Source of the DNA: Bryobacterales bacterium
GTDB lineage: Bacteria; Acidobacteriota; Terriglobia; Bryobacterales; Bryobacteraceae
Length of the DNA stretch: 5,948 nt
NCBI GenBank assembly: GCA_003487005.1
Contig: DNFG01000453.1
Location: 5,389 to 11,336, forward strand
Reading direction: 5' to 3'
The notes below the pieces were generated by a model that did no database searches, was not told where the DNA came from, and saw only the letters and a program-made list of their open reading frames with translations. The translations under genes were made by a program, and so were the position numbers. Of this stretch, positions 1-5,948 are shown one piece after another (the stretch's first letter is position 1; every line of letters begins with the position of its first letter).

Positions 1-815
1 ACGTAAACGTACTTCCCGCCGGTGGAAACGGCGTTGGTGGGCAGATCGACACCCAAGCCCCAGCGGGCGATATCCATTTCGTGGATGCCCTGGTTGCCGA
101 TGTCGCCGTTGCCGGTATCCCAGAACCAGTGCCAGTTGTACTTGAAGCGGTTTTGAGTGAAGGGGCGCATGGGTGCGGGGCCAAGGAACATATCCCAATT
201 GACGCCGGCGGGGACGGGTTCGGCGGGGGTGACGCCGATTGACTTGCGGCGCTTGTAGCAGAGGCCCTTGGCCATGTAGACTTTGCCGATCACGCCCTCT
301 CTGAGGAGTTGGACGGCCTTGATCATGTGGGGCTTGGAACGGGATTGGGAGCCGATCTGGACCATCCGCTTGTACTTGCGGGCGGCCTCGGTCATTTTGC
401 GACCCTCGTAGATGTTGTGGCTGGCGGGCTTCTCGCAGTAGACGTCCTTGCCGGCCTGGACAGCCCAGATGGTACCCAGGGAATGCCAGTGGTTTGGGGT
501 GGCCATGGAGACGGCGTCGATATCCTTGTCCTCGAACATCTGGCGCATGTCCTGGTACTCCTTGGGGCGGTTGCCACGGAGTTTCTGGATGAGGGCGACG
601 CCCCGCTCGCGGGCGGCCTGATTGACGTCGCAGAGGCCGGCGACTTCGCAAGTCTGGATGGCGGCATAGGACGTCATATGGTTGTTGCCGCGGCCGCCAA
701 GGCCGATGATGCCGACGCGGATACGGTCATTGGCGCCAAGAATGGGATGAGCCGCTGTGGCGATAGCGGCGGCTCCGGCGGCGCGCAGGAAGTCTCTTCG
801 ATGACTGGTGCTCAT
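1..815 (-). CDS. Tat-exported Gfo/Idh/MocA-family oxidoreductase (3' end missing)
   Basis: Predicted NAD(P)-dependent dehydrogenase acting on a sugar or sugar-derived substrate outside the cytoplasm; the exact substrate cannot be told. The first 271 residues are visible and the gene continues past the left edge. Residues 1-28 form a twin-arginine signal (HRRDFLRAAGAAA), so export folded with cofactor is likely. The Rossmann nucleotide-binding motif VGIIGLGGRG is at 34-43, followed by the acidic D63 expected at the end of the second strand. The family signature ATPNHWH is at 105-111 and the EKP motif with its catalytic-type lysine is K129. GIHEMDIARW is at 243-252, where H245 aligns with the family's catalytic histidine. 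The position four residues earlier, usually Asp in myo-inositol dehydrogenase, is N241. The ATG at 815 is fixed by the signal peptide and by a strong Shine-Dalgarno 8 bases upstream. The 67-base gap after the transglycosylase shows no convincing promoter or terminator, so read-through or a hidden promoter are both possible. Family call very secure; substrate unknown. Confidence 0.95.
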   Translation of the reverse strand, partial: MSTSHRRDFLRAAGAAAIATAAHPILGANDRIRVGIIGLGGRGNNHMTSYAAIQTCEVAGLCDVNQAARERGVALIQKLRGNRPKEYQDMRQMFEDKDIDAVSMATPNHWHSLGTIWAVQAGKDVYCEKPASHNIYEGRKMTEAARKYKRMVQIGSQSRSKPHMIKAVQLLREGVIGKVYMAKGLCYKRRKSIGVTPAEPVPAGVNWDMFLGPAPMRPFTQNRFKYNWHWFWDTGNGDIGNQGIHEMDIARWGLGVDLPTNAVSTGGKYVY

Positions 816-823
816 TGCATGCA

Positions 824-830
824 CTCCTCT
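824..830 (-). promoter_or_regulatory. Shine-Dalgarno of the oxidoreductase gene
   Basis: AGAGGAG on the minus strand lies 8 bases before the ATG at 815. It is the only strong ribosome binding site in the window and decides the start. It contrasts with the two upstream junctions, where no such motif is seen, and suggests the oxidoreductase is translated independently. Confidence 0.75.
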
Positions 831-882
831 GGTTCCCCATGATATGACTTTGGCGATGGGGATGGCCAGCGAGAGTGAGTGG

Positions 883-3069
883 TTACTTGCGGCGGACGGC
901 GGGCTTCTTCGGGGCAGGCTTCCCGGAGGCAGGTTTCCTGGAGGCCGGTTTCTTGGATGCGGGCTTCGGCGCGGCGGCAGGTTCGGCGGGGACGGGGGTG
1001 CCAGAGTAGAGCCACTCGTAGACGTCCTGATTCCTGAGAATAATTTGGACGTAATTTCTGGTTTCCGTGAATGGAATTGTCTCAACGAACTCGCTGGGTT
1101 CGTCGAAGGAGCCCCACGTCCTCCAGCGGACGACGCGTGATGCTCCGGCGTTGTATCCGGCCAGGGTTTCCTCCACGGATCCGCCACGCTGATCCAGCAG
1201 TTTTCGCAAGTAAAAGGTGCCCAGATTGAGGTTAAAGAGTGGTTGGCGGAGGCGGGCGTTGGTGGAGGTTCCGAGGCGGAGTTGGCGGGCGAGTTGTCGT
1301 CCCGTGGGTGGCATGATCTGCATCAAGCCGATCGCTCCGGCGCGGGAGACGACGACGGGGTCGAATTCCGACTCCTGGCGGATGAGTGCCGCGACGAAGT
1401 AGGGGTCGAGGTTGCGCTGGCGCGCGTAGCGGGTGATCTCCGCGCGATAAGGAAAAGGAAAAGCGAGGCGCCAGAATTTTTCCGGTGCGGCTTCTCGGGG
1501 GAGGAAGAGATAGCCCGGGGCGGTGCCCTTGATGTAGCGAAGGGCGAGAGCGTGAGCGCCGCGGGCAGCGGCCGTGGAAGCGAGTTCCATGGCGAGCAGC
1601 CAGCGATTTGCGCCATTGCGGGCTCCGAAGCGCATTTCGCTTTCGGCCCAGCGATCGAGTTTGGCCTGAATCAGCAGGCGGCCCCGGCGTAGGCGTGTGT
1701 CCGTCTCGGGGTCGGAGGCGAATGAAGGGTTCTGGTCTCTCACAGGGAAGGGAAGGGACCTGAGGAACTGGAGCGTCGCCTCGTGGCGTGCGGCATGGGC
1801 GATGCGAGGATGCTTCAGGCGCTCGCGGGCGAGCACCGCGTGGTAGTAGTTGGGAAACCGGGAGAGGTTCTCTTCGTAATAGGCCTTGGCCGCGCCATAC
1901 TGGCTCTGTGCCTCGGCCTGGCGGCCCAGATAGTAGAGCGCCGCACCGGCCTTCTCGAATGCCGAGAAATTCCGCAAGTGCTGGCGCAGGAGTTCACCGG
2001 CATCGGCCCGGTTGTCCAGCCAGGCGCGCCAGACGACTTTCCAGTGGCAATAGGCGCCGTCGGCGTCATTTGGGAAACTCTCGCCGCAGGCAGAGAAGTG
2101 AGGGAGATACTGCTGATGGCCGTTCTCGATCAGATAGCGATTTCCGGCCACGATGAGCGCATCGCGTCGCCAGGTGGATTGCGGAGCGCGGCGCGCGAGT
2201 TGTGCCAGCGCGGCCTCCATGCCCTCGTCGCGATTGGCCCGGCGGTGAGATGCCGTGAGCCAGTACAGGCGTTCGGCGTCGGCGTCAGGTTCGACGAGGT
2301 GGAGGGCATTGAGTTGGCTGATTGCGGCGGTAGTATTGCGCTGCTCATAGAGGGTGGCGGCGGCACGAACCATTGCTCGCTCGCGGTCGAGTCCAGAGAA
2401 GTCAGCGGCCATCTCATGGTATTCGGCGCGGGCTCGGTCGTACTGCCGGGCTTTCAACAGGAGTTCGGCGCGGGTGAAATGCGCCTCGGCGGGAACAGTT
2501 GGGAAACGGTCGCCCAGCGACTTCCGATGGCGTTCCAGGGCGGTTTCGGCCTCCCGGGCCTCGGTGGAAACCGGGTAGTAGAAATGGATCATTTTCCACG
2601 CTGCGACTGCCGCGACCGGGTTGCCCAAGGCCTCCTGGGCGAGTGCGGCCAGCCGGGAGGATTCCGGTTCCGCGCGCAGGGCGGCGGGGACGCGGCCCAA
2701 CCAGGTCAGGGCGGACTGTGGCTCATTGACCTCCAGGAGGCTACGGGCGGCGAGCACCGCGGAGCGTGCGGCGAGCGGAGAGCGCAAAGGTCCGCGGAAG
2801 ACCGGCTCAAGCGCCGGGGGAACATTAGCGTAGTCCTTCAGCTGGAATCGTGCCTGGCCGAGGAAGTACGCCGGATAGTCGGCCAGGACTGGCAGCCGGG
2901 CGGGTAACGGTGCGAGAGCGCGAGCGGCTTGAGTCACGTTCCCTTTCTCGAGAAGCTGAACGGCCTCGCCCAACTGCCGGACCGCCGCAGATTCCTGGGC
3001 GAAAGCCGCGATGGGAAGCAAGGCGAGGGCCGCGGTCAGTGGCAGGTGGCGCTGGACGGATCTCCTCAT
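883..3069 (-). CDS. Slt70-type soluble lytic murein transglycosylase
   Basis: Periplasmic enzyme that cleaves the MurNAc-GlcNAc bond of peptidoglycan with 1,6-anhydro product formation (family 1A, GH23 fold). It is 728 residues, with a signal peptide at 1-24 (cleavage expected after AFA, before Q25). A long alpha-helical superhelix spans about 25-530, with TPR-like repeats visible near 197-224 and 371-415. The SLT catalytic domain is about 545-690. Its motifs are RQESEFDP with catalytic-type E566, GLMQIMP at 581-587, YNAG at 639-642, and ETIPFTETRNYV at 663-674, which is typical of Slt rather than MltC/MltE. C328 and C341 could form a disulfide. Residues 702-726 are a lysine/proline/alanine repeat tail. 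The frame is open for 204 codons upstream, but the ATG at 3069 puts the signal peptide at the N-terminus and lies one base after the preceding stop, so I chose it. No Shine-Dalgarno is evident, which fits translational coupling to the GAF-like gene. Family very secure. Confidence 0.95.
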   Translation of the reverse strand: MRRSVQRHLPLTAALALLPIAAFAQESAAVRQLGEAVQLLEKGNVTQAARALAPLPARLPVLADYPAYFLGQARFQLKDYANVPPALEPVFRGPLRSPLAARSAVLAARSLLEVNEPQSALTWLGRVPAALRAEPESSRLAALAQEALGNPVAAVAAWKMIHFYYPVSTEAREAETALERHRKSLGDRFPTVPAEAHFTRAELLLKARQYDRARAEYHEMAADFSGLDRERAMVRAAATLYEQRNTTAAISQLNALHLVEPDADAERLYWLTASHRRANRDEGMEAALAQLARRAPQSTWRRDALIVAGNRYLIENGHQQYLPHFSACGESFPNDADGAYCHWKVVWRAWLDNRADAGELLRQHLRNFSAFEKAGAALYYLGRQAEAQSQYGAAKAYYEENLSRFPNYYHAVLARERLKHPRIAHAARHEATLQFLRSLPFPVRDQNPSFASDPETDTRLRRGRLLIQAKLDRWAESEMRFGARNGANRWLLAMELASTAAARGAHALALRYIKGTAPGYLFLPREAAPEKFWRLAFPFPYRAEITRYARQRNLDPYFVAALIRQESEFDPVVVSRAGAIGLMQIMPPTGRQLARQLRLGTSTNARLRQPLFNLNLGTFYLRKLLDQRGGSVEETLAGYNAGASRVVRWRTWGSFDEPSEFVETIPFTETRNYVQIILRNQDVYEWLYSGTPVPAEPAAAPKPASKKPASRKPASGKPAPKKPAVRRK
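892..966 (-). repeat. Five tandem 15-base units encoding the basic KPAxx tail
   Basis: Inside the 3' end of the transglycosylase gene, five consecutive five-residue units are encoded: KPASK, KPASR, KPASG, KPAPK, KPAVR (residues 702-726), ending in RK. The DNA units are imperfect copies, so this looks like an old tandem duplication since diverged. The tail is strongly positive and probably disordered. It lies beyond the SLT domain, where Slt70 enzymes normally end. Binding to anionic wall or membrane polymers is a guess from charge only. Confidence 0.85.
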
Positions 3070-3070
3070 C

Positions 3071-4252
3071 TCAGGCGAGTGGTCCCGGATACTCGGGCCC
3101 GAGCAAGGCGGGATCGTCGTTGGCCAATGTCCTGACGACTTCGAGATGGAAGTAGTCCACCATCGAAGAGACATGCAGGAACTCGTGCTTGAACTGGGCG
3201 CGCGATCGATCCATTTCGCCTCGCAAGGCCATATAGAGGCGAGCCTGATCGCGGCCCTGCCGGACAGCCTGTGCTTGATACAGCCGCATTTCGGCGACTC
3301 GGACACGCGCAAAGCGTTGAGCGCGGGCGTGCCACTCCTGCTCCACACGCGGGAGGTCCGCGAGCGGGGGTGGGGGTGGCGGTTCCAGGGGCTCCGCGCC
3401 GGGGGTCTCGACTGAAGCGGAAATGTTGACCAATTCACCTGACAGGGCAGGCGTCTGCGCCGGAACGGCTTTGACGGTTGTGGGGGCTCGGCGGTTGAGC
3501 CGGCAGTCCAGGGTTGCGCCGGCGAGAGCGGCGAGCAACTCGAGGGCATTGGTGTCGCTCGGTGCGCCGCCAGGCTCGGCATACACAACCGCAGCCACAC
3601 GCCGGTTGCCCGTGGATCTCCCGATCGTAACCGGAAGGAGGCAAATGCGCTTCTCGGGATCGGCCCGCATCGTCCGGGCAAGCGGTTCCGTCAGTTCGCC
3701 CGGCGTCGCAAGAGCGATCACGGTATCCAGCGTTTCGAGGACATTGGCAAAGGCCGGGGCGGCATCCGCAGGCAGGTCGAGTTGACCGAAGTCGCCGAAT
3801 TGCCGGCCAGCGGGCGCGCGGTGGCCTTCGTAACGGAGTTTGCCTGTCAGGACGCTGAATAGTGTGACCTGAGGGGCGAAGAAGTGCAATCCGTCCAGCA
3901 GGGCGCTAGCCCAAGCCGGTGCGTCTTCCGCCTGTTCCAGGCGGCGGGCGGTCTGATTGAGCCGCTCGGTGTAGCGGCGCAAGTCCGCCGCGGCGGCCTC
4001 CCGGGCCGCTTCGCGGGCTGCCTCCGCGGCCTCGGTAGACCGCCGGGCAGTTTCTGCTTCGATGCGGGCAGCGAGGCTGACGAATCGCTCATCGATCGCT
4101 CTGGCCAGGTGTTCGCGCCAGCCTCTCTCCAGCTGTTGCTGGACTTCCTCCGTCTGGAGTTGCCACGCTGCGCTGAGTTGGTCGCGAAGCGTCTCGCGTT
4201 CGGGCTCAAGGAACCCAGGTACGGCGGCGGGCTGATTTTCGGGTTGCGCCAT
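3071..4252 (-). CDS. GAF-like coiled-coil protein with conserved-looking C-terminal module
   Basis: 393 residues, no signal peptide or membrane segment, so probably cytoplasmic. Residues about 15-110 are highly charged helix rich in Ala, Glu and Arg (a likely coiled coil). Residues about 112-252 have the look of a divergent GAF domain: helix ASALLDGLHFFAP, strands VTLFSVLTGKLRYEGHR, then RICLLPVTIG and RRVAAVVYAEP, and a closing helix. GAF domains bind small ligands or mediate dimerisation; no ligand can be read here and there is no attached output domain such as kinase, cyclase or HTH. A Pro-rich linker follows (six prolines at 291-296), then an amphipathic helical module 307-385 with RFARVRVAEMRLYQ and DYFHLEVVRTLANDD. 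From memory, similar tails occur on acidobacterial GAF proteins. The ATG at 4252 is preferred over an in-frame TTG at 4312 that would overlap the upstream gene. No good Shine-Dalgarno is seen at either. The stop is one base from the transglycosylase ATG. Real gene: near certain; GAF assignment moderate. Confidence 0.85.
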   Translation of the reverse strand: MAQPENQPAAVPGFLEPERETLRDQLSAAWQLQTEEVQQQLERGWREHLARAIDERFVSLAARIEAETARRSTEAAEAAREAAREAAAADLRRYTERLNQTARRLEQAEDAPAWASALLDGLHFFAPQVTLFSVLTGKLRYEGHRAPAGRQFGDFGQLDLPADAAPAFANVLETLDTVIALATPGELTEPLARTMRADPEKRICLLPVTIGRSTGNRRVAAVVYAEPGGAPSDTNALELLAALAGATLDCRLNRRAPTTVKAVPAQTPALSGELVNISASVETPGAEPLEPPPPPPLADLPRVEQEWHARAQRFARVRVAEMRLYQAQAVRQGRDQARLYMALRGEMDRSRAQFKHEFLHVSSMVDYFHLEVVRTLANDDPALLGPEYPGPLA

Positions 4253-4273
4253 TCTTAACTGAAATTGTAGCGG

Positions 4274-4295
4274 GATTCGGCCGAAAGACCGAATC
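4274..4295 (-). promoter_or_regulatory. Hairpin at the stop codon of the AsmA-like gene
   Basis: On the minus strand the arms GATTCGGTC and GGCCGAATC are separated by the tetraloop TTTC, giving a 9-bp stem with one G-U pair. On the plus strand the same position would be a C-A mismatch, so the RNA structure fits transcription of the operon strand. The stem begins inside the TGA stop of the AsmA-like gene and fills about half of the 41-base gap. No U-tract follows (the next bases are CCGCTACAATTT), so it is not a standard intrinsic terminator. A role in mRNA processing, stability or partial attenuation between the two genes is possible. Confidence 0.45.
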
Positions 4296-5948
4296 AGGGG
4301 GTGGGCGGCCAACTGACCGTCAACTGGCGCCGCGCGGATTCGATTTCCAGTTGCAGATCGGTGGTCGAGCCCGTGACGGGCTCACCGGCAAAGAACTCTC
4401 CGCCCTGTCGCGCCTCGAGGCACGTGAGGCGGAGTTGAGTGGCTTCGGGTCTGGATGCGTCGAAATCGTAGCAGGCGGCGATCCAGTCGAGACTCCCTCC
4501 GCCGTAGGGAACTCCGCGTGCATCGAGGCGGCCATTCAAGCGAAGCCTCTCCAGCAGGCTCCGTCCGAATCCTGAGGTTCGCAGTTCGATCGTGGCATCC
4601 ATGCTGGCGTCACGAAGCGGGAGCCGGTCGAGTCGGCCCTTGAGGTAGTACTCCGGAGCGACCTCACCGAGGCGGATGGTACCGCGGCCGGTGAACGACG
4701 CGGCATCGAGTTTGACTTCCACGGAGGGCACTTCGATCTGTCCACCATCCCAGAAGCCATGCAGCCTGAGTTGGCCATATCCGTCGCCCGCCAGCAGGAA
4801 CCGTCGCGCGCGGACATTCAACTCGAGCCGGCGCCCGGTCAGCCAGCCCGGCATTGGTGGTTGGCGGCGAAGCGTGCGGTCGAGGAAAGACGAACGGCGT
4901 TCAAATGCAGGACGGATGGCATCTTCCAACCGGGCCGCATCCAGTACGGGCGCCTGTACCTCGAGGTGAAGCCGACGGGCGGGGGAGGCCGGACTGACGA
5001 GACTGATGATCGCATCCAACTGGTTCCACCGGACAGTGGCTGCGCGCACGGTCCATTCTGTGCCCCGGACCGAGACGGGTGCGCGGACGAGTTGGATGGG
5101 ACCTGGCAGGCCAGGCGCGTTACATGAAGCACCCTGCAGCAGCAGGTCCGCTGTCCAGGCTCCATCTCCGGTACCCGTCTGGAAGTCGTAGCGCAAATTG
5201 CCACCCAGCGTGCCTTCACGACACAATCGCAAGGGAGGTGGAGCAGCACAATCGGGCAACCGACGCAGTGCCGTGTTCAACTCGTCCAGAGGCAGGGCAG
5301 GGAAGCGAGCCTGAAAAGCCAGAGAGCCCGCGCTCCATCGGCCGGCTAACTCAGCGGTTGCCCCGCTCGGAGTGACCAGTTCCGCGGGCAACAGTTCCAA
5401 TGCGCCGCCCGCCATCCGGACTGTCGCCACTCGAATCGCCACCGGTCCAGCATCCTGCAGTCTGACTTCCGCATTACGCAGTTCGACCTCTCCGTTCAAG
5501 AATCCTTCACGCGGCAACGCCAACGCTCCGTGCAGAGAGCCATCCATGGAGAACCCCGCTGGCGTTTCCGCGCCGAGACGCCGGGCCACGTCGAGGAATG
5601 TGGACGCAGGGATGCCGTCGAACGTGAAAGCGGCCTCGGCCCTCGGGCGGGTGAAGATCGAACTCGCCGACAGCAAAATGGTGAGCGGGGCGGATGCTTC
5701 CCCCGCCGGATCTACGGTACGCAGTTCAAAGGACTGCTGCTTGAGATCCAGCGCACCCTCGAACGGCAGGGTCCATTCCCGGCCGCGCGGAGCGAACCGG
5801 CCGCCACGATCGAAGCCCTCCACCTGGAGCCGCCCTCGCAACTGCAAGCGCGATGGTGGGCCACTCAACTGGACCCGGGCGGCGAGCCTGCCCTGGAGCC
5901 CGAGATCGCGGCCCGCGATGAGGATTGCCACCTCGCTGGTCGCGCTGC
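4294..5948 (-). CDS. AsmA-like envelope protein, C-terminal 550 residues (5' end missing)
   Basis: The frame is open to the right edge, so the N-terminus, expected to hold a membrane anchor, is not in the window. A GTG in frame at 5931 is not a credible start because the reading frame continues upstream. The visible part is almost entirely alternating short beta strands with Gly turns, as in the AsmA/YhdP/TamB superfamily of groove-shaped proteins that span the periplasm. In Escherichia coli members support phospholipid transport to the outer membrane. Examples are GRLAARVQLSG near the start, FTFDGIPASTFLDVARRLG (about residues 107-125 of the visible part), and PVLDAARLEDAIRPAFERR (about 333-351), which resembles the helix preceding AsmA C-terminal repeats. 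The following GYGQLRLHGFWDGGQIEVP and GRGTIRLG and YYLKGRLDRLPL stretches are typical of the AsmA C-terminal region. Four Cys lie in the middle and end. The gene precedes the GAF-like gene by 41 bases and is likely in the same operon. Superfamily call good; exact subgroup uncertain. Confidence 0.8.
   Translation of the reverse strand, partial: SATSEVAILIAGRDLGLQGRLAARVQLSGPPSRLQLRGRLQVEGFDRGGRFAPRGREWTLPFEGALDLKQQSFELRTVDPAGEASAPLTILLSASSIFTRPRAEAAFTFDGIPASTFLDVARRLGAETPAGFSMDGSLHGALALPREGFLNGEVELRNAEVRLQDAGPVAIRVATVRMAGGALELLPAELVTPSGATAELAGRWSAGSLAFQARFPALPLDELNTALRRLPDCAAPPPLRLCREGTLGGNLRYDFQTGTGDGAWTADLLLQGASCNAPGLPGPIQLVRAPVSVRGTEWTVRAATVRWNQLDAIISLVSPASPARRLHLEVQAPVLDAARLEDAIRPAFERRSSFLDRTLRRQPPMPGWLTGRRLELNVRARRFLLAGDGYGQLRLHGFWDGGQIEVPSVEVKLDAASFTGRGTIRLGEVAPEYYLKGRLDRLPLRDASMDATIELRTSGFGRSLLERLRLNGRLDARGVPYGGGSLDWIAACYDFDASRPEATQLRLTCLEARQGGEFFAGEPVTGSTTDLQLEIESARRQLTVSWPPTP

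Noticed and set aside
309..842. A 177-codon plus-strand open frame opposite the oxidoreductase gene
   Set aside because: Same in-register mirror effect; the minus strand carries clear Rossmann and EKP motifs along its whole length.
848..865. TGGC/GCCA inverted pair in the gap before the oxidoreductase as a terminator
   Set aside because: The stem is only four base pairs with a ten-base loop and no U-tract.
1783..2907. A 374-codon plus-strand open frame opposite the transglycosylase gene
   Set aside because: Its codons are in exact register with those of the minus-strand gene, so it stays open merely because the real gene avoids TTA, CTA and TCA codons, as GC-rich genes do. The translation shows no recognisable family.
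3366..3382. G-rich run on the plus strand as a possible quadruplex
   Set aside because: It is the codon complement of the six-proline linker in the GAF-like protein, and only two runs of three or more G are close together.
3070..3681. A 204-codon N-terminal extension of the transglycosylase frame
   Set aside because: It overlaps the GAF-like gene in another frame, its translation is low-complexity Arg/Pro/Ser text, and it would bury the signal peptide in the middle of the protein.
4264..4269. TACAAT on the minus strand as a -10 promoter box before the GAF-like gene
   Set aside because: No acceptable -35 hexamer lies 16-18 bases upstream; that stretch is the hairpin.
4253..4312. TTG start giving a 20-residue longer GAF-like protein
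   Set aside because: It would overlap the AsmA-like gene by 19 bases with no Shine-Dalgarno, while an ordinary ATG is available at 4252. Not fully excluded.

Overview
The window is GC-rich bacterial DNA with all four recognisable genes on the minus strand, packed almost without gaps. Reading in the direction of transcription (from high to low coordinates) they are: the C-terminal part of a large AsmA-like envelope protein (runs off the right edge), a GAF-like coiled-coil protein, a Slt70-type soluble lytic murein transglycosylase, and a Tat-exported Gfo/Idh/MocA-family oxidoreductase (runs off the left edge). I see no tRNA, rRNA, CRISPR array, insertion sequence or phage gene. No stretch longer than 67 bases lies outside these genes.

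The gene content suggests an Acidobacteriota member, perhaps a Solibacter/Bryobacter relative. Twin-arginine oxidoreductases of this GNQGIHEMDIARW type are abundant there, and I recall GAF proteins with this style of C-terminal tail from that phylum. This is an inference from family knowledge, not a measured placement. A diderm envelope is supported by the AsmA-like protein and the periplasmic Slt.

Layout: 4294-5948 is the AsmA-like protein. A 41-base gap with a 9-bp hairpin at the stop codon follows. 3071-4252 is the GAF-like/coiled-coil protein. A single base separates its stop from the ATG of the transglycosylase (883-3069), which ends in a basic tail built of five KPAxx repeats. A 67-base gap with a clear Shine-Dalgarno leads into the oxidoreductase (815 to the left edge).

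The first three genes look like one operon. They combine a probable outer-membrane lipid homeostasis factor, a probable cytoplasmic ligand-sensing or adaptor protein, and a periplasmic peptidoglycan-cleaving enzyme, so an envelope-maintenance role is a reasonable inference. The oxidoreductase has its own strong ribosome binding site and an unrelated predicted activity (NAD(P)-dependent sugar chemistry), so it may be a separate unit or a read-through passenger. No clearly novel system is visible. The least explained element is the GAF-like protein with its conserved-looking C-terminal module, locked to the murein hydrolase gene.
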